Positions 5,182 through 9,109 of a stretch of 9,109 nt of DNA are shown piece by piece; position 1 is the first letter of the stretch; each line of letters starts with the position of its first letter. The notes under the pieces were generated by a model. It was not told the origin of the DNA and ran no database searches. It worked only from the letters and a program-made list of their open reading frames with translations. The stretch is from Gammaproteobacteria bacterium. Its GTDB lineage: Bacteria > Pseudomonadota > Gammaproteobacteria > DRLM01. The stretch lies in NCBI GenBank assembly GCA_015490395.1, contig WFXX01000310.1, positions 1 to 9,109 on the forward strand, given 5' to 3'. Both the position numbers and the translations under genes were made by a program.

Positions 5182-5970
5182 ATGCCTCTGGATATCGACC
5201 GTTACGCCCATCTGGACTCACCCGTCCAACGCTGGGACCCCCGGCTGAAGCTGGCCTCCTTGGGCCTGTTCGTGCTGGCCGTCTCCCTGCTGCAGACCCT
5301 GCCGCTAGCGGCGGCGGCCTTCCTGGTGGCCCTCCTCTGGCTGCGGCTGGCGGCCCTGCCCTGGGGCTTCGTGGCCCAGGGGGTGCGCTGGGTGCTGCTA
5401 TTCCTGATGCCCTTCTTCTTGATCCTGCCCCTCAGCTATCCTGGCCCCGAGGCCTTTCGGGTCCTTGGGCTGCCCTTCGCTTGGGAGGGGCTGCGACTAG
5501 CTGCCTTGATCACCCTCAAGGCGGTGGCCATCGTGCTCACGGCCTACGCCATGTTTGGCACCGCCCGCTTCGATCTGTCCATGCAGGCCCTGGAGCGGCT
5601 GGGGGCCCCCAGGCTCTTGGTGCAAATGATCCTCTTCACCTACCGTTACATCTTCGTCTTCCTGGCGGAGATGCGGCGCAAGGACATCGCGATGCGCGCG
5701 CGCGGCTTCGTCAAGCGGGCGGACCGGCGCACCCTGCAGGTGATGGGCCATTTTGTGGGCACGCTCCTGGTGCGCTCCTTCGAGCGTACCGAGCGCATCT
5801 ATAAGGCCATGCTCTCGAAGGGCTACACCGGAGAGCTGCGCACCCTGGTCCGCTTTCGGGCCAACGGTAGCGACTGGGCCAAGGCGGTGGCGGTGACCCT
5901 GGTAGCCGCTGCCCTGCTAGGGGCAGACCTGGTGGGGCCCTTCCGCGCCGCAGAGCAGGGCTGGTTCTAG
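5182..5970 (+). CDS. nikQ: Nickel ECF transporter transmembrane coupling subunit NikQ (CbiQ/EcfT family)
   Basis: T-component that links the metal-binding NikM to the ATPase. The 262-residue protein opens with IDRYAHLDSPVQRWDPRLKL, typical of CbiQ, then has hydrophobic segments at about 24-42, 43-60, 68-86, 108-126 and 233-252. The cytoplasmic coupling region carries the conserved Ala-Arg-Gly motif (MRARGF, 173-175) and a second motif in which the usual Arg-Gly is replaced by SKG (MLSKGYTG, 212-214). It starts eight bases after the nikM stop with a weak GAGG overlapping that stop, so translational coupling to nikM is likely. nikO follows after 37 bases. Confidence 0.9.
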   Translation: MPLDIDRYAHLDSPVQRWDPRLKLASLGLFVLAVSLLQTLPLAAAAFLVALLWLRLAALPWGFVAQGVRWVLLFLMPFFLILPLSYPGPEAFRVLGLPFAWEGLRLAALITLKAVAIVLTAYAMFGTARFDLSMQALERLGAPRLLVQMILFTYRYIFVFLAEMRRKDIAMRARGFVKRADRRTLQVMGHFVGTLLVRSFERTERIYKAMLSKGYTGELRTLVRFRANGSDWAKAVAVTLVAAALLGADLVGPFRAAEQGWF

Positions 5971-6007
5971 AATCCGGCGCAGGCGGGCCCGGGCCTGGGA
6001 GGTGCCG

Positions 6008-7021
6008 ATGAGCGGTGGAGGCGGTGCGGACTGGGCCATCCAGGTCGAGGATGTCTATTTCAGCTATCCAGACGGGCATCAGGTGCTTCGCGGCGTCAGC
6101 TGCGCCATCCGGCGCGGCGAGAAGGTGGCCCTCATCGGCCCCAACGGGGCGGGCAAGTCCACCTTCATGAGCCTGCTCAATGGCGTGGCCCTGCCCACTC
6201 GGGGCCGGGTGCTTATCGAAGGCCTGGAGGTGCGCAAGGAGCACCTGCAGGAGATCCGGCGCCGGGTGGGCATCGTCTTCCAGGATCCGGATGACCAGCT
6301 CTTCTGCCCTACGGTCTTCGACGACGTAGCCTTCGGCCCCCTCAACCTGGGCCTGCCCGAGGAGGAGGTCCGGGCCCGGGTCCGGGAAGCCCTGGCGCTG
6401 GTGGGCCTGGAGGGCTTCGAGGAGCGCTCCTCCTTCCACCTCTCCTTTGGCGAGCGCAAGCGCCTGGCCCTGGCTACGGTGCTGTCTTACCAACCGGGCA
6501 TCTTGGTCTTCGACGAGCCCTCCACCAACATGGATCCCCTCAACCGGCGCCGGCTCATCCGGTGGCTGCAGCGCTCGGACAAGACCATCCTGCTCTGCAC
6601 GCACGACCTGGATATTGCCCTGGAGGTCTGCGAGCGCTGCCTGGTGCTAGCGGCGGGGCGCATCGTGGCCGACGGGCCCGCCTCCCGGATCCTCTACGAC
6701 CGCAAGCTGCTGGAGGCTCACCGCCTGGAGCTTCCCCTGGCCCTGATGACCCACGAGCTGCTCCATGAGAAACTGCGCACGGGGGACCTGGACGAGGAGC
6801 ACCGGCGCATCATCGCCCGCTTCCTCCACGCCCACCGTCACGTCCACGGCCCTGACCACCACGAGCACGTGCACATTCATGCTCACCCTCATGAGCATGA
6901 TCACCTGCATCAGCCGGTGGACGAGTCCCACGTCCATGGCAGTGAGACGGTGATCCTCCCGGAGGCAGAGGAGCGAGGGGACGATGCCGGGCCGGCGGCT
7001 GGGGGGCGGCGAAGGGGCTGA
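6008..7021 (+). CDS. nikO: Nickel ECF transporter ATPase NikO with His-rich C-terminal tail
   Basis: ATP-binding subunit that powers Ni uptake through NikMLQ. Residues 10-240 form a CbiO/NikO-type ABC domain: Walker A GPNGAGKS (44-51), Q-loop Q92 (FQDPDDQLF), signature LSFGE (145-149, Phe where LSGGQ has Gly), Walker B ILVFDE (165-170) and H-loop H199. The 337-residue chain is longer than a typical CbiO (about 270-280). The extra C-terminus has 16 His between residues 274 and 310 in alternating H-x-H runs, then an acidic/Gly/Arg end. The ATG at 6008 is preferred over GTG 6002, which lies inside the strong ribosome site GGGAGGT (5997-6003). The stop is two bases before the next gene, so the two are co-transcribed. 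Confidence 0.93.
   Translation: MSGGGGADWAIQVEDVYFSYPDGHQVLRGVSCAIRRGEKVALIGPNGAGKSTFMSLLNGVALPTRGRVLIEGLEVRKEHLQEIRRRVGIVFQDPDDQLFCPTVFDDVAFGPLNLGLPEEEVRARVREALALVGLEGFEERSSFHLSFGERKRLALATVLSYQPGILVFDEPSTNMDPLNRRRLIRWLQRSDKTILLCTHDLDIALEVCERCLVLAAGRIVADGPASRILYDRKLLEAHRLELPLALMTHELLHEKLRTGDLDEEHRRIIARFLHAHRHVHGPDHHEHVHIHAHPHEHDHLHQPVDESHVHGSETVILPEAEERGDDAGPAAGGRRRG
6827..6937 (+). repeat. Histidine-rich metal-binding segment encoded in nikO
   Basis: This stretch encodes residues 274-310 of NikO, with 16 His in 37 residues, mostly as H-x-H (HAHRHVHG, then HHEHVHIHAHPHEHDHLH). Such tracts bind Ni(II) in known proteins such as UreE and HypB. Here it is appended to a cytoplasmic ATPase, placing a metal buffer on the inner side of the transporter; that role is inferred. 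Confidence 0.8.
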
Positions 7022-7023
7022 GG

Positions 7024-7671
7024 ATGCGAGAGAAGGAGCCCCGCACCCGGCTGGTCTTCCTCCGCCATGGCCGCACCGCCTTCCCTCCGGACCGCGTCTA
7101 CTGTGACGACCGAGAGGATCCAGCGCTGGACACCGAGGGGCTGCGCCAGGCCGATGAGGCGGCCCGGCTGCTGCGCGCCATCGAGCCGCTTCAGGCCGTC
7201 TATGCCAGCCCTGCCCTTCGTACTCGGATGACCGCCGCCCCGGTGGCCGAGGCTTTTGGCCTGGAGGTGCGCACCGACGAGCGGCTGCGCGAGCGGCGCT
7301 TCGGGGTCTGGGAAGGGCTCTACTTCCACGAGATCGAGGCTCGGTATCCCGAGCAGTATGCTGCTTGGAAGCGTGACAAGGCCGGCTACACCCCCGAGGG
7401 CGGGGAGACCATGCGGCAGGTGCTGGAGCGGGTGCGGGCCGCCCTGGCGGAGATCCGGGGCCGTCACCCCGGGGCCACGGTGCTGGTGGTCAGCCACGTC
7501 GGCCCCATCCGCCTGGCCCTGGCCGATGCCCTGGGGATGCCCGTGGAGGCCTATCGGCGGCTGGCCGTGGATTACGGGGCCTGCTCGCGGGTGGACTACG
7601 GCCGGACCCAGAACGACCTAGTCTACGCCAACCTGACCCTGCGGCGCCTGGGCGGCGCCCCGCTTGCCTAA
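7024..7671 (+). CDS. Histidine phosphatase (phosphoglycerate mutase-like / CobC-like) family protein
   Basis: Branch-1 histidine phosphatase, 215 residues. The catalytic FLRHGRT holds the phospho-accepting H15 with R14; R66 (SPALRTRMTA), acid/base E90 (LRERRFGVWEG) and H158 (SHVGPIR) complete the active site. The family includes alpha-ribazole phosphatase CobC, acid phosphatases and sugar-phosphate phosphatases; sequence alone does not set the substrate. It begins two bases after the nikO stop with AAGGGG (7012-7017) overlapping the end of nikO, so it belongs to the nickel transport transcript. CobC would suit a cobalt/cobalamin locus, but no cobalamin genes are visible. The link to nickel is unexplained. 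Confidence 0.85.
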   Translation: MREKEPRTRLVFLRHGRTAFPPDRVYCDDREDPALDTEGLRQADEAARLLRAIEPLQAVYASPALRTRMTAAPVAEAFGLEVRTDERLRERRFGVWEGLYFHEIEARYPEQYAAWKRDKAGYTPEGGETMRQVLERVRAALAEIRGRHPGATVLVVSHVGPIRLALADALGMPVEAYRRLAVDYGACSRVDYGRTQNDLVYANLTLRRLGGAPLA

Positions 7672-7751
7672 CCTTTTAGCTCCTTCGGAGGGTACCGGGA
7701 CGGCGCGGCCCGCGCGGGCGAGCCACCCTCAGGTTCCTCGCCGCGGCCCCT

Positions 7752-7773
7752 TCATTTGTCATATGCCAAATGA
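7752..7773. promoter_or_regulatory. 22-bp near-perfect palindrome, candidate operator
   Basis: Outer arms TCATTTG (7752-7758) and CAAATGA (7767-7773) flank a central CATATG (7760-7765); 10 of 11 symmetric pairs match. It is AT-rich within GC-rich DNA and centred about 60 bases upstream of the -35 box, a position suited to an activator. TGATATCA (7771-7778), an overlapping 8-bp palindrome, may extend it. The regulator is not recognised. Confidence 0.5.
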
Positions 7774-7820
7774 TATCAATCAGTTATCCCGTTTTTCCTG
7801 GCGCGAGCCGGTGTTTTGTC

Positions 7821-7851
7821 TTGACAGCGGCGGGCATAGCTGTTTTACAAT
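7821..7851 (+). promoter_or_regulatory. Sigma70-type promoter of the secreted-protein gene
   Basis: TTGACA at 7821-7826 is a perfect -35 box. The -10 is either TTTACA (7844-7849, spacer 17) preceded by TGT, or TACAAT (7846-7851, spacer 19). It is the best promoter match in the window and would give a leader of about 125 bases before the start at 7983. Confidence 0.65.
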
Positions 7852-7982
7852 GGAGCCACGACCGAACGTCGAACGTCCGGTTGCTGGTTGGGCAAGGAGG
7901 CCAGGCATTGTGGGTGCGGCCCCTTGTCGGTCAGACCCGTAGCCCGACGGGCCGGACGCATAACCACAAGACGGGAGAGCAA

Positions 7983-8903
7983 ATGATGCGCAAGGCGAAT
8001 CAGCTTCTGATCCTCGGCTCTGCCGCGACCTTGGCCTCTGGTGCCGCGCTAGCTGGCCCGCCAGTGCCTTTTGATCAGTGGTCGGTGACCAATGGGACGG
8101 TGACGGTGGACTACGGCGGCGGGGCTACCTGCCCCACGGGTTTCACGTGCGGGGCGGCCCTCACGGGCGACGGCTTTTTCCAGCGCCAGCTCACGGATAA
8201 CGCCACTGGCGCCAAGTACTTCCAGACCATCGTCACGGATCTGGGCGCCACCGGGAGCCCGGCCTCCTTGTCTTTCGCCGATGAGAGCTACGTGATGCAG
8301 GGTGGTACCACCGGCATCGCGAACCAGCAGCGTATGGACAGCACCACGCCGGGTCAGGGCACCCTGACTGCCACCAGCGTTCTGAACATGGGCTGGGCCC
8401 ACGCGGCCGGCTCGCCGGATGTCGACATCATGCAGACGGTGAGCGATGCGGCCACGGGGCTTACCTCGAGCATGACCTTCAAGCAGAATCGGGATACCAA
8501 CGGTAATGCCACGGGCACGGCCCTGGACTTGGACCAGAGCATTGTCTTGGACGCGGTCAACAATGACAAGCAGGGCTTCGTGCTACGCAAGCGAGACGGC
8601 GACCTGAACGGCACGAGCCGCGATGCGGCGGTGGATCCGCCTTTGCTCCCTGCAGGGGCCACCCCTTCTGACAACATGAGCTGGGCTGCCACCGACAACA
8701 TCCAGGTCGTGTGGATTGGCCAGGCGGTGACCACCACCGCGGGTAGCCAGGACAAATTCGGCTATCAGGGGTATACCAACTTCAGCGTGACGCCCAACGC
8801 TACTATCAGCTACTTCGACACGGCCTCCTTCGGGGACACCCCGGGCAAGGGTGGCTGGAACTGGCAGACCACGCCGTTCGGGCCTCAGCCCGTGTTCCCA
8901 TGA
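7983..8903 (+). CDS. Secreted protein of unknown function
   Basis: I do not recognise this family. The 306-residue product has a clear signal peptide (basic MMRKANQ, hydrophobic core, probable cleavage after ALA at residue 24), so it is exported to the periplasm or beyond. The mature part is rich in Thr, Gly, Asn, Asp and Ala with alternating polar/hydrophobic segments, suggesting beta structure. Its only cysteines, C50 and C56 (CPTGFTC), probably form a disulfide. Aromatic motifs include FQRQL, NIQVVWIGQAV, GYQGYTNF and a WNWQTTPFGPQPVFP end. There is no lipobox, no LPXTG and no membrane anchor. GGGAGAG (7973-7979) serves ATG 7983 or 7986. Its base composition looks somewhat less GC-rich than the metal genes. 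It is monocistronic, with its own promoter and terminator. Confidence 0.8.
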   Translation: MMRKANQLLILGSAATLASGAALAGPPVPFDQWSVTNGTVTVDYGGGATCPTGFTCGAALTGDGFFQRQLTDNATGAKYFQTIVTDLGATGSPASLSFADESYVMQGGTTGIANQQRMDSTTPGQGTLTATSVLNMGWAHAAGSPDVDIMQTVSDAATGLTSSMTFKQNRDTNGNATGTALDLDQSIVLDAVNNDKQGFVLRKRDGDLNGTSRDAAVDPPLLPAGATPSDNMSWAATDNIQVVWIGQAVTTTAGSQDKFGYQGYTNFSVTPNATISYFDTASFGDTPGKGGWNWQTTPFGPQPVFP

Positions 8904-8929
8904 GGGGCTTGAACGCTGCAAGGGGATGA

Positions 8930-8959
8930 CGGGCGGCCCTTCGGGGCCGCCCGCCTTTT
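8930..8959 (+). terminator. Rho-independent terminator after the secreted-protein gene
   Basis: CGGGCGGCCC (8930-8939) pairs perfectly with GGGCCGCCCG (8944-8953) around a TTCG tetraloop, followed by CCTTTT. This is a classic intrinsic terminator with a stabilising C(UUCG)G loop, 26 bases after the stop codon. Confidence 0.92.
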
Positions 8960-9019
8960 GTGGGGCTATGAACCCATGGGGCGGGCTGTGGTCCCTTGGC
9001 TTAGGAGGGCGGCGAGGGC

Positions 9020-9048
9020 GTGACCTAGCGCGCCCCGTGGCTTATGAT
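9020..9048 (+). promoter_or_regulatory. Candidate promoter at the right edge
   Basis: GTGACC (9020-9025) and TATGAT (9043-9048) fit a -35/-10 pair with a 17-base spacer; the -10 matches 5 of 6. GCCGGGCG (9051-9058) and CGCCCGGC (9076-9083) form an 8-bp stem right after it, at the 5' end of the presumed transcript. The gene served would start beyond the window. Confidence 0.35.
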
Positions 9049-9109
9049 CCGCCGGGCGTGGCTCTTCAGGGATGCCGCCCGGCGTCGACAACCCGAGGGA
9101 CGGGGAGAT

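Larger units (their letters stand above)
7672..7982 (+). other. Intergenic regulatory region before the secreted-protein gene
   Basis: No gene is supported in these 311 bases. They hold a 22-bp palindrome (7752-7773), a sigma70-like promoter (7821-7851) and a leader with a tandem GAACGTC duplication (7864-7877). A perfect AAGGAGG (7894-7900) and a small hairpin CCCGT/ACGGG (7936-7951) follow. A short CTCC-TTC-GGAG stem at 7680-7690 follows the phosphatase gene but has no T-tract, so no clear terminator for the nickel operon is seen. Confidence 0.6.

Noticed and set aside
6002..6004. GTG start for NikO
   Set aside because: It lies within the GGGAGGT ribosome-binding site that serves the ATG at 6008.
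5711..6604. 297-codon minus-strand frame opposite nikQ/nikO
   Set aside because: Shadow of the NikO coding sequence; no family resemblance and no ribosome site.
7664..7942. 92-codon frame overlapping the phosphatase end and running through the intergenic region
   Set aside because: It crosses a palindrome and a strong promoter, has no ribosome site at its start and has no recognisable features.
7770..7982. 71-residue N-terminal extension of the secreted protein
   Set aside because: It would bury a textbook signal peptide and would start upstream of the promoter, so it could not be in the transcript.

Overview
The window is very GC-rich bacterial DNA with compact, co-directional genes; every supported gene is on the + strand. 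The protein families, NikR in particular, fit a proteobacterium, most likely a high-GC gammaproteobacterium. No rRNA or tRNA is present to fix the taxonomy, so this is an inference.

Region 1 (1-2989) is a molybdenum-cofactor operon, moaA-moaC-moaD-moaE. MoaA and MoaC convert GTP to cyclic pyranopterin monophosphate, and MoaD and MoaE insert the dithiolene sulfurs to give molybdopterin. About 500 bases of structured non-coding sequence precede moaA. An AT-rich promoter-like island lies at its far upstream end (about 45-90), and several strong hairpins and a short direct-repeat cluster follow.

Region 2 (3011-7671) is a nickel-responsive uptake cluster: the regulator nikR, an exported membrane-anchored auxiliary subunit of the NikL/CbiL type, then nikM (substrate-binding membrane subunit), nikQ (EcfT-type transmembrane coupling subunit), nikO (ATPase) and a histidine-phosphatase gene directly behind nikO. 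The transporter is an ECF type with NikL in place of a NikN subunit. NikR and NikO both carry histidine-rich C-terminal extensions; NikO has 16 His within 37 residues. The intergenic regions before nikL and before nikM share a near-identical 16-bp element. It contains an extended -10 hexamer and a GTGTTA half-site resembling the one reported for some NikR operators, which suggests that both units are controlled together by NikR.

Region 3 (7672-9109) holds one isolated gene for a secreted protein of unknown function. It has a good sigma70-type promoter, a 22-bp near-perfect palindrome upstream, a perfect Shine-Dalgarno sequence inside its 5' leader that does not serve the called start, and a textbook UUCG-loop terminator. 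A further promoter-like sequence at the right edge points to a gene beyond the window.

No CRISPR array, insertion sequence, integrase, tRNA or defence system was seen. The most distinctive content is the nickel cluster with its repeated His-rich tails and shared control elements, the long structured moaA leader, and the orphan secreted protein.
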